Positions 10,234 to 17,940 of a DNA stretch of 62,907 nucleotides are shown piece after piece. The stretch's first letter is position 1, and every line of letters begins with the position of its first letter. The DNA is from Aurantiochytrium sp. KH105 (taxonomy: Eukaryota; Sar; Bigyra; Thraustochytrida; Thraustochytriidae), in the NCBI GenBank assembly GCA_003116975.1, contig BGKB01000270.1, positions 1 to 62,907 on the forward strand, read 5' to 3'. The position numbers and the translations under genes are program-made. The notes below the pieces were generated by a model. The model had not been told where the DNA came from. It searched no databases and was given only the letters and a program-made list of their open reading frames with translations.

Positions 10234-10647
10234 TCATGCGTTTCTTTTGCTTTTTGATCTGCTCTTTTCGTTGGATGCTTGACGCATGGACTTGAATCAG
10301 CCTTATTGTGGAAGAAAAGGGCAAAACGGACGAGGAAAGAAAGGCGCCAACTGCGAGCGCCAAATGTTTGGACGCTGCAATGCAACGCAACGCAATAATG
10401 GTGGTCATGATGTTCATGCATAAATAGACCTAAGCTATCAAAGCGAAATTGGAGCGAAAAAGGAGTCTTTGGAGCCTCTGCGCGAGCGCGCATCTTGAAT
10501 TGCTTGCTTCCAACTTTCTATTCTCCACGCTTCTTTACTTTTTCCCTCAAAGAATTTCATAAAACAGCACATGCAAAAGGAAGCAACTCCTCGACACGCC
10601 ATGTCTTTGTTCTCTGTGCCGTTTCTTTTTTCTTTCCCTTTTTCTCT
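10234..10647. other. Convergent 3' spacer between ABCF and the Sfi1-like gene
   Basis: 414 bases separating two genes that run toward each other. The sequence is AT-richer than the flanking coding DNA, with T-rich tracts near 10620-10645. It should hold both polyadenylation regions. I see no gene or structured RNA. Confidence 0.6.
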
Positions 10648-12255
10648 TTACATGACGAGACTTGAGACGGCGTCTCGTACTGCATAGGCTCGGAGACGAT
10701 TACGAAGAGTCCGCATATACACAAGAAGCCACTGCTGAAAGCAGACACGTAGGAGTCGTTCGCGGTGCTCCTGCACGTGCATTCGCCACGCAAAAAAGGT
10801 CCGTCCTAGCAATTGGGTTTCGACCTGAGAGCGATCTTGGCGCTGCGCATGCGCGACGCGCCGCCAAGCTTGAAAATTACGACGGAGACGTATTCGATCG
10901 GCATGAAAGGCGCGCGCCTGCGCCCGTTGAAGCCTTTCGGCACGTTGCACTGCAGCGGACTGGGCCCAGGCGCGCAAGCATTTTCTGGCGAGGCTATAAA
11001 GTCGCTTGGAATGAGCGTATCTGCATAATTTGCCAAAGAGGACGGCGGCCGCCCATGCGCGAAAGAGTCTCGACGCGAGCTCTCGACGACGTCGCAACTG
11101 GCAGTTTTGCTGAAAGATGCGCCGCGCTGCCTGGAGGCGCTCCATATATTGGATTTCGGCTTCGTTGCGCAGAACTGGCTTTGAGCGAGGAGATTTCGCT
11201 GGACGTGCAGGAGAAGGAGTCGCGCGCTGTGCTTGCACGCGCTGTATTTGGAGTTGAAGTTCAGCAATGCGCTGTTTGGCAATGACAACATTTTCCGCAT
11301 TTTGTTGCTGAAAGACAATGAGACGGTCTTGTAGCCTCCTGTTGACGTCTTGCAGCTTTTTTTCGTTGGTCTGGTGACGCTGCAGAGCATCTTCAAGAGT
11401 TACGATGCGCTGCGCAAGCACGCCATCGCTGCGACGACTCGAGGCTTGGCGATGCTCCTGCGCTCGAGTCGCGATTTGTTGGGCGTAGTCTCTCCCTACG
11501 CCTGGAGTGCTTGCAGGTCTCGCCGAAGAGGGTCGGGACAAAGCGTTGCGACGCGGGTAGGCCGAGCGGGCGGACTGCAAAGATAAAGGCATCTGACTTG
11601 GCGGAGGCACGATCGGTGGTGGCGGCGGGGGCGATGGAGGCGGTGAGAGCGACCTCTGCCGACGTTGAACAGCTGCGTCTCTCGATCTTGGCATCGTCCG
11701 ATTGGTTTGACTACGTGAACGTGACCTTGAGCGCACACTTGCTGTTGTTGGAGACGATCTCCGGTCCGTGCGTTGCGATGAGTAGGGTCTGGTGCTAAAA
11801 GGAAAGTGCTGCGAAGATGCAGGACTTTGAGGGATGGGCATCGACCTCGAGATGCCTCGGGAGGGTGAAGGGTACACATTGTCGCGGGTCGGCGTCCTCG
11901 AGTTTGCACGCGGTGTCCTAAGGCGATGACGTGGCTTGCGAGGGGTGGCTTCGACAACGCCAGGGCTTGCCGCATTCTTGCCGAGGTCGCGGTCTATGAA
12001 GCGCAATTGTGCGCGAGGCGTGTCGCCGCCCTCGTGGCGACGTAAAAGTCGCAGCCTGTTGCTGCTCGGGTCCGCCGTCCCCGGACGTCTATGTCCGTGC
12101 GAGGAGGCGAGGATGGTCTCTTGGGCGTCATGGCCAATGCTAGCAGAGTCCTTGCGCGAAGGCCTGGGCGCGGTTCGTGGCGTACTGAGCTGTTTGCGGC
12201 GGTTAAAGGCTGCAGAGTACGACGACACGAGGTCGCCGTCCTCGTCATCCTCCAT
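10648..12255 (-). CDS. Sfi1-repeat (centrin-binding-like) coiled protein
   Basis: A 535-residue protein from an ATG at 12255 (MEDDEDGDLVSSY) with a G at -3. The first ~270 residues are disordered and rich in Ser, Arg and Pro, with a PPPSPPPPPP run. A short coiled-coil heptad region follows (about 290-350). The C-terminal third has at least five Trp-centred repeats of the form L(F/C)xxWxxxx: LFRAWAAAV, CLRAWAQSA, NFQAWRRVA, TFFAWRMHV, CFQQWLLVY. This is the Sfi1 type, long helices that bind centrin at centrosomes, basal bodies or spindle poles. Sfi1 family assignment rests on the repeat pattern alone. The upstream extension has no ATG before its GTG at 12378. Zoosporic protists need basal bodies, so the role is plausible. 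Confidence 0.6.
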   Translation of the reverse strand: MEDDEDGDLVSSYSAAFNRRKQLSTPRTAPRPSRKDSASIGHDAQETILASSHGHRRPGTADPSSNRLRLLRRHEGGDTPRAQLRFIDRDLGKNAASPGVVEATPRKPRHRLRTPRANSRTPTRDNVYPSPSRGISRSMPIPQSPASSQHFPFSTRPYSSQRTDRRSSPTTASVRSRSRSRSQTNRTMPRSRDAAVQRRQRSLSPPPSPPPPPPIVPPPSQMPLSLQSARSAYPRRNALSRPSSARPASTPGVGRDYAQQIATRAQEHRQASSRRSDGVLAQRIVTLEDALQRHQTNEKKLQDVNRRLQDRLIVFQQQNAENVVIAKQRIAELQLQIQRVQAQRATPSPARPAKSPRSKPVLRNEAEIQYMERLQAARRIFQQNCQLRRRRELASRLFRAWAAAVLFGKLCRYAHSKRLYSLARKCLRAWAQSAAVQRAERLQRAQARAFHADRIRLRRNFQAWRRVAHAQRQDRSQVETQLLGRTFFAWRMHVQEHRERLLRVCFQQWLLVYMRTLRNRLRAYAVRDAVSSLVM

Positions 12256-12630
12256 GCCCGTCCGTTCGCGCGGGCACGACCGGCAGTCATCCACGACGGC
12301 CGTGATCGCGCGTGCGCGAACGCGCCGCGCTGCGCCGCTCTCGCTGTGCGCACGTTGCGCGCACGTTGCACGCACCACGCGTGTTTCTTTCTATTTGTCT
12401 GGTCTTTCGTCGGCAGCCCGCTGCTTCGAAGTCGACTCGAAGGGAAAAAACCGCCAGTGGGGTCCTGATTTGGTGGGTATAGACTGGGTTCGTTAGCCAG
12501 CGCGGCGCTGGCTGTGGTCGCTGTCGTCATTCACCATACGTACACGACGTTGGAGGCGAAGACACAGTTTACACTGTCAAGTTTTGCATTGGAATTGGAG
12601 AAGAAAGGGGAAAGAACGAAAAACTACTTT
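12256..12630. other. Spacer between glyoxalase copy a and the Sfi1-like gene
   Basis: 375 bases between two minus-strand genes, serving as promoter of the Sfi1-like gene and 3' region of the glyoxalase. CG-rich near the Sfi1-like start. Nothing else recognised. Confidence 0.5.
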
Positions 12631-13839
12631 TTAGTTGACAAGAGCCTTGTGCGGCATGTCGCGCTGGATGACCTCGACCTGGTACCCGGTAGGGTCCTTG
12701 ACAAAGGCAATGGTGGGAATCTTACCATCGCTGGGCTTCTTCACAAACTCGACACCGACGCGCTCGAGAACGTCGCAAAAGGAGTCAAGATCGTCGACGA
12801 GAAAGGCGAGGTGTCCATAACCCTGGGGCGCGGGCTTACCGTCAAAGGTGGTGTCGTTGCCGTTGTGGTAGACGGGCCCATCGTCATCCTCGGTGCCGTG
12901 GTTCCAGGTAAGTTCGAGGCAAGGGTCCCAGAGTTCCTTGGTGATGGCTTCTACGTTTTGGGCTTTGAGATCGTCGAGTACTTTGGTGGGCGTGGCGAGA
13001 AAGAAGAGTGAAAAGTCGCTGTGGGCGCTCTGGCGCACAAGCTGCATGCCAAAGAGGTCGCGGTAAAACGCAATGGACTTTTCCGGGTCCTTGACTCGCA
13101 TCATGGTCTGACTAAAGTTAAAAGCGTCGGCATCTTGCCCCTTGCGATGACTGGGGACGAGCTCGATCCAATATCCGTCCGGGTCGAGGGCGAAAGCAAT
13201 GCCCTTCATGCGACCCTCGTCAGGGCGTTTCTTGAAGGGCACACCGTTGCTTTCGAGTTTTTCGGAGGCGGCGTAGACGTCCTTGACATTGAAGGCAATG
13301 TGCCCAAAGCCCACAGGGTCGGTGTTGCCGGCGTGGTGGAGCTGGGGGCGGCCGACGTGGTCGCGCTGGTCGAGCTCACTCTCGGGAATGTCTTCGGTGC
13401 CGTGGTTGTGCGTGAGCTCAATGTACGAGAGACCCTTGCGCGAGTCCCAGAGGTACTTGTGGGCCTCGGCGGAGCCAACCGGGGGAAGGTTTGCCTTTTC
13501 GGACTCGGGCAAGGTCGCGAGAAAGTAGAGCGAGAATTTTGCGTCGCTAAAGTGGTACTCTTGGATGAGCTCGCAGCCAAAGTGCTTTTTGTAAAAGTCG
13601 ACCGAGACCTTGGGATCACGCACACGGAGCATGGCGTGCTGCCAGGTCGGGTTGAGATCTTGAAGCGTCTTGACGCTTTCGGCGTCAAAGGGGCTCGCCA
13701 GCTCGTGCATGTCCTTTTCCGGCGAGGTGGTCATGTTTCGCAGCGCAGTGCGCGTCAAGGCATCGCGGGTTGCGACGGCGCTACGTCCAGCGACTCCAAG
13801 CGCGCCCGCCGCGCGGGGCAGACGTGTGGCAAGCATCAT
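12631..13839 (-). CDS. GLO1: Two-domain glyoxalase I with mitochondrial-type presequence
   Basis: A 402-residue lactoylglutathione lyase made of two fused glyoxalase domains, as in yeast and Plasmodium. It isomerises the hemithioacetal of methylglyoxal and glutathione to S-lactoylglutathione. Each half has the expected metal-ligand motifs: ELTHNHGTE, GFGHIAF and DGYWIELV in the first; QTMMRVKDP, ELTWNHGTE, GYGHLAF and TGYQVEV in the second. The first ~38 residues (MMLATRLPRAAGALG...) are rich in Arg, Ala, Ser and Thr with a single acidic residue, a typical mitochondrial targeting profile. They are absent from the neighbouring copy, which starts just before the conserved SPFDAESVKTLQ. The pair is a tandem duplicate, with closely similar proteins in the same orientation. 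The Gln ligand of the first half is replaced by His (WQHAMLRVRDP). Confidence 0.93.
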   Translation of the reverse strand: MMLATRLPRAAGALGVAGRSAVATRDALTRTALRNMTTSPEKDMHELASPFDAESVKTLQDLNPTWQHAMLRVRDPKVSVDFYKKHFGCELIQEYHFSDAKFSLYFLATLPESEKANLPPVGSAEAHKYLWDSRKGLSYIELTHNHGTEDIPESELDQRDHVGRPQLHHAGNTDPVGFGHIAFNVKDVYAASEKLESNGVPFKKRPDEGRMKGIAFALDPDGYWIELVPSHRKGQDADAFNFSQTMMRVKDPEKSIAFYRDLFGMQLVRQSAHSDFSLFFLATPTKVLDDLKAQNVEAITKELWDPCLELTWNHGTEDDDGPVYHNGNDTTFDGKPAPQGYGHLAFLVDDLDSFCDVLERVGVEFVKKPSDGKIPTIAFVKDPTGYQVEVIQRDMPHKALVN

Positions 13840-14276
13840 CGATCGTCGGCGTTGCCTGCTGTGCTACGAGCTGGCTGGTCTGGTCAATCCGATTTTCGGA
13901 TTCGTTCGGATTTGTGAACACTGGCAGCCGTGCTTATCTTTGGCCTATTTGGCAAGTGTGTCAGTGCATCATGAACAAGAGCTTGTCACAGTGCATCCCG
14001 GACGGTCAGTGAGTCAGAGAGTCAGTCGGCGTGCAATGGCACGGCGAATGGGGCCGGAGCGTTCTCTGCCAACTGAATGGATCGTGAAATGAATGAATCA
14101 ATGAAGAGGGAGAGAATCGTCATGGCATCACTAGGCCTAGGCCTAGCATGTGACGAGAAAAAAACATTATGACGGGAGAAACGACAAAATATCCCGGAGC
14201 TGCCATCAGTGGCACTGATGAGTAAAGGGGAATGCGGAGAAAAAAGAAAATGATAATGGATGACGATGATGATAAA
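13840..14276. other. Spacer between the two glyoxalase genes
   Basis: 437 bases between same-strand genes. It should contain the promoter of the presequence-bearing copy and the 3' region of the other. It has an AGGCCTAGGCCT palindrome (14132-14143) and GTCAGTGAGTCAGAGAGTCAGT-like short repeats near 14005. No gene seen. Confidence 0.5.
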
Positions 14277-15395
14277 TTAGTGCTTGCTCTGGAAGGTGGT
14301 GGTGGGCAGATCGCGCTGGATGACCTCGACCCAGTACCCGGTGGGATCCTTGACAAAGGCAATATTGCGCATGGAGCCATCTTGGGGCTTCTTTTTGAAC
14401 TCGCATCCGGCCTTTTCGAGCTCTTGGCAGAACGTCTCGAGGTTGTCAACGAGGAAGCCAACGTGGCCAAAGCCCTGAGGCACAGTCTTGCCCTTGTACT
14501 CGGTGTCATTGCCATTGTGGTACGAGGGACCTTCCTCGTCTTCGGTGCCGTGGTTCCAGGTGAGCTCGAGGCAGGGGTCCCAGAGCTCCTTGGTGATGGC
14601 CTCGACCTTTTGGTCCTTGAGGTCCTGGAGCGCCTTTGTAGGCGTGGCGAGGAAAAAGAGGGAAAAGTCGCCCTTTTCCTTGGGATAGTGGCTCTCGCGG
14701 ACGACCTCCATGCCAAAGAGGTCGCGGTAAAAGGCAATGGACTTGACGGGGTCCTTGATGCGCATCATGGTCTGGCTAAAGTTGTGGCGGTCGGCCTCGG
14801 GGCCCTTGCGGTTGCTGGGCACGAGCTCGATCCAGTAGCCGTCCGGGTCAAGGGCAAAGGCGATGCCCTTCATGCGTCCCTCGTCGGGGCGCTTCTTGAA
14901 GGGCACACCGTTCTTTTCGAGTTCCTCGGAGGTGGCGTAAACGTCCTTGACGTTGAAGGCAATGTGTCCGAAGCCCACGGGGTCGGTGTTGCCATTGTGG
15001 TAGAGCTGGGGGCGATCGGCGTGGTCGCGCTGCTCGAGCTCACTCTCGGGCTTGTCCTCGGTGCCGTGGTTGTGCGTGAGCTCGATAAAGGCGAGTCCCT
15101 TGCAGGAATCCCAGAGGAACTTGTGTGCTTCTGGGGTTCCGGGCGTGGGCGCCTTGTCCTGGAGGTCCTTGGGCAGGGTGGCCAGAAAATAAAGGGAGAA
15201 CTTGGCCTCTTCAAAGTGCATCTCGTTGACGAGGGTGCATCCAAAGTGCTCCTTGTAGAACTCGACGGAGGCCTTGGGGTCGCGCACGCGGAGCATCGAG
15301 TGCTGCCATCCCGGGTTGAGACCCTGGAGCGTCTTGACGCTCTCTGCGTCAAAGGGGCTCGGCGTCTCGCGCAGGTTGTCTGCTTCGATGGGCAT
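14277..15395 (-). CDS. GLO1: Two-domain glyoxalase I, cytosolic-type copy
   Basis: A 372-residue paralogue of the gene at 12631-13839, lacking the presequence (start MPIEADNLRETPSPFDAES). Both domains are complete: WQHSMLRVRDP, ELTHNHGTE, GFGHIAF, DGYWIELV, then QTMMRIKDP, ELTWNHGTE, GFGHVGF, TGYWVEV. It detoxifies methylglyoxal with glutathione. Absence of any leader suggests the cytosol. The C-terminus ends in SKH, which is not a canonical peroxisomal signal. It is divergently transcribed from the TPI gene across a 1.15-kb spacer, so the two could share promoter elements. Confidence 0.93.
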   Translation of the reverse strand: MPIEADNLRETPSPFDAESVKTLQGLNPGWQHSMLRVRDPKASVEFYKEHFGCTLVNEMHFEEAKFSLYFLATLPKDLQDKAPTPGTPEAHKFLWDSCKGLAFIELTHNHGTEDKPESELEQRDHADRPQLYHNGNTDPVGFGHIAFNVKDVYATSEELEKNGVPFKKRPDEGRMKGIAFALDPDGYWIELVPSNRKGPEADRHNFSQTMMRIKDPVKSIAFYRDLFGMEVVRESHYPKEKGDFSLFFLATPTKALQDLKDQKVEAITKELWDPCLELTWNHGTEDEEGPSYHNGNDTEYKGKTVPQGFGHVGFLVDNLETFCQELEKAGCEFKKKPQDGSMRNIAFVKDPTGYWVEVIQRDLPTTTFQSKH

Positions 15396-16547
15396 GGTGG
15401 CTGCTGCTCGTGTCTTACTCTCTCGTGCGACTGGCGCCTGCTGGCTGTCTTGCTCGCTCGGCTGCTCGCTTGCTGGCTCGCTCGCTCGCTCGCTTGCTGA
15501 CTTGCTTTGCTCTTGGTTTGCTTCCCTCGGTGCGTTTGAGGTTTGCTGAAGCGAGGCGAGGATATGGACGCGCTCCGCCTCAGGTCGCCTGGGATCGATC
15601 CAATGCCTCCTGGCCTCGCTCGACCCGAGCTTCGAACCGGGCGGCCGCGGCGGGCGGAAGCGCGGACCTCCGTCTCGCTCTCGACGGCAAGCTCGGGCCC
15701 AGTCGCGAGCAAGGCCGAGAGAGAGAGAGGGCGACAGAGAGCGAGACAGAGGGCCGGCACCTGCACCGCAGGGTTTCCCGAGCAGGCCAAAGCAGGCTCA
15801 GCCAGCAGCAGGCAGCTGAGACGACGCGCTCCGTCCGCCGCACTTTCTTCCCCTCGGCGCGAACCCGGCCACGGCGCGCGAGCTGGGCGCGCTGGGCGTC
15901 CCCGAGGGCGCGCACACCGCCGCGGCGTACGCGGCGCGGCTCTGCCGCCCTCCTCCGCTCCGCGCTGCTTCCTCCTTTCCCCTCCCTCCCTCTCTCCCGA
16001 CGCACTGTGTGACTGACGCGCCGGGCGCCGTTATCACAAATCGGGCGCCGCGGCACAAGAGCGCGGCCCCCTCCCTCTCTCCCGCTCCCTCTCTCCCTCT
16101 CCCTCTCGCGTTGCCGCGCCTCGCCGCGCCTCGCCTCGCTTCTCGCCTCGCCTCGCCTCGCGCGGGCGGGGCGGAGGAGGCGGGAGGAGGCGCAGGCGCA
16201 GGCGGAGGGCGGCCGCGGCGGGCGAGCGGCGGCAGAGTGCGGGCTGCGCGGGCTGCGCTGGCTGGCTGGCGCGGCGGCGCGGCGGGCGCGGGCCCGAGGC
16301 GAGGGCGGCGCGAGAAAGATCCGAGGGGCCCCGAGAGAGAGGCGAGGATTTGTCGAGGTCCGGCTGCAGCTGGCGGGGATGATGAGTGAGTGAGTGAGTG
16401 AGTGGGACCAGGAGCGGTCGATCGGAGGATAGGATGTGAGCGAGCGGCAAACCGAGATCACCGCGAAGGAGAGACAAGGCAAGGCAAGAGCAGCAGCAGC
16501 AGCAGCAGCAGTGAGACGCAAGGCAAGGCAAGGCAAGGCAAGGCAAG
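15396..16547. promoter_or_regulatory. Divergent promoter region between glyoxalase I and TPI
   Basis: 1152 bases with no gene. It contains CTCG/CTTG-type repeats near 15450-15500, pyrimidine-rich CTCTCC tracts (16065-16110), a CCTCG-rich block (16120-16160), GAGT repeats (16384-16404), CAG repeats (16490-16511) and AAGGC repeats ending at the TPI ATG (16520-16547). Very GC-rich (15850-16320). Antisense and sense open frames here are low-complexity Arg/Pro/Ser strings typical of GC-rich non-coding DNA. Confidence 0.6.
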
Positions 16548-17306
16548 ATGGCGGCACGTCGGATTCCGCTCGTGTGCGGCAACTTCAAGTTGAACGGGTC
16601 CCGCTCCATGCTCGAGGGCATCGCCAAGACCCTGAACGGCGCGTCCCTGAGCAGCAACGTGCAGGTGGGCGTGGCGCCGTCGGCAGTGCACCTGGACCTG
16701 ATGCGGCAAAAGCTGCGCTCCGAGGTCATGGTGGGCGCGCAGGATTGCTGGACCAAGGGCTCGGGCGCCTTTACCGGTGAGACCAGCGCCGACATGCTCG
16801 TGGACCTGGGCCTCGAGTTCTCCATTGTGGGCCATTCCGAGCGCCGCGAAAAGGGCGAGACCAGCGCCGAGATCGGCGAGAAGGCCGCGTACGCCACGTC
16901 CAAGGGCCTCATGGTCATTGGCTGCATCGGTGAGAAGCTCGAGCACCGCGAGAGCGGCAAGACCATGTCGGTCATCACGGAGCAGATGCAGGGCTACCTG
17001 GCCGCGCTCAAGGAGGAGGAGATGTGGAGCGACATGGTTCTCGCCTACGAGCCCGTGTGGGCCATTGGCACCGGCAAGACCGCCTCGCCCGAGCAGGCTC
17101 AGGAGGTCCACGGCGAACTGCGCGATTGGCTCAAGACCAACATTTCCGAAAAGGTCGCGGCCGAGACGCGCATCCTCTACGGTGGCTCCGTCACGGAGAA
17201 GAACTGCGACGAGCTCATCAAGAAGGAGGACATTGACGGCTTTCTCGTGGGCGGCGCCTCGCTCAAGCCCGAGTTCGTCCAGATCTGCCAGGCTCCGGGC
17301 AACTAA
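16548..17306 (+). CDS. TPI: Triosephosphate isomerase
   Basis: A 252-residue TIM-barrel enzyme interconverting dihydroxyacetone phosphate and glyceraldehyde 3-phosphate. Catalytic residues are visible: Lys in CGNFKLNG near the N-terminus, His in IVGHSERR and Glu in AYEPVWAIGTGKTA. The phosphate-binding YGGSV and GFLVGGASL motifs are also present. Length is normal for TPI. It is a stand-alone enzyme, whereas many stramenopiles also carry a mitochondrial TPI-GAPDH fusion. No targeting peptide is evident, so this looks cytosolic. The Trp of the usual GNWKMNG is Phe here. The start follows a run of AAGGC repeats and has G at +4. Divergent neighbour of glyoxalase I. Confidence 0.97.
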   Translation: MAARRIPLVCGNFKLNGSRSMLEGIAKTLNGASLSSNVQVGVAPSAVHLDLMRQKLRSEVMVGAQDCWTKGSGAFTGETSADMLVDLGLEFSIVGHSERREKGETSAEIGEKAAYATSKGLMVIGCIGEKLEHRESGKTMSVITEQMQGYLAALKEEEMWSDMVLAYEPVWAIGTGKTASPEQAQEVHGELRDWLKTNISEKVAAETRILYGGSVTEKNCDELIKKEDIDGFLVGGASLKPEFVQICQAPGN

Positions 17307-17940
17307 GCTTCAAGAAAGAAAGGGAACATGAGTGAACAATTGTTGTGTGAGATGTGCGTGGAAGTTAACTCGCAAATCGTGCACGAACCACCCACGGACA
17401 TTTCAACAACGTCAACTACACTACGGCGACTTTCTCTTTTTCTTCTTCTTCTTCTTCTTCAAATTTTTCTCTTTTTGGGGGGGGGAAGGGAAGAGACTTT
17501 GCTGCGATGGGTAGCAGGTTGGGGAGCAAGTTCTTAATTTTGCTAAGTAGTACTTTTTATCGTTTATGTAACAATGTGGATTCGTTGGCACAGAAAGGAA
17601 AGGAGCCAGGGGTAGGGTAGCGTTGCGTTTACAAAGAGAAATCCGCAATGAACTTCTTCTTCTTCTTCTGTGCTGGTAAGCTGGTTGATTGTCTGGCTGT
17701 CTAGCTTGTTGCCTGGCTAGCTGGTCGCGCCTTAAAATTGGAAAAAAAAAGAAGAGGAGACAATCAAGTAAGAAGTAAAAATTATTCCAATACTTATTTG
17801 AATCGTTAAATAAAAGTGCTCGAGTTCCCGCGGTGCGTGCTCCCATGCATGCGTACGTGCGTCGTCGATCCTAAAACGTCGAAAAAAAGTTGATGATGTC
17901 CATCCATCCACACCAAGGCGCCAAAAAAAAAAAACATGGT
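17307..17940. other. Convergent 3' spacer between TPI and the BTB-WD40 gene
   Basis: 634 bases with TTC-repeat and poly-G/poly-A tracts (17436-17482, 17650-17670, 17740-17757, 17924-17936). It contains the 3' untranslated regions of the two converging genes. No gene or structured RNA recognised. Confidence 0.6.

Noticed and set aside
14186..14200. ATATCCCGGAG as a third piggyBac-like end
   Set aside because: No partner GGGATAT within a plausible distance and no shared terminal sequence beyond CCC.
14232..15500. 422-codon sense-strand frame over the glyoxalase copy
   Set aside because: Val/Leu/Gly-rich complement of glyoxalase codons; the glyoxalase frame explains the conservation.
15580..16978. 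Long Arg/Pro/Ser/Leu frames on the minus strand in the TPI promoter and gene
   Set aside because: Low complexity in GC-rich DNA, overlapping TPI, no start context or domain.
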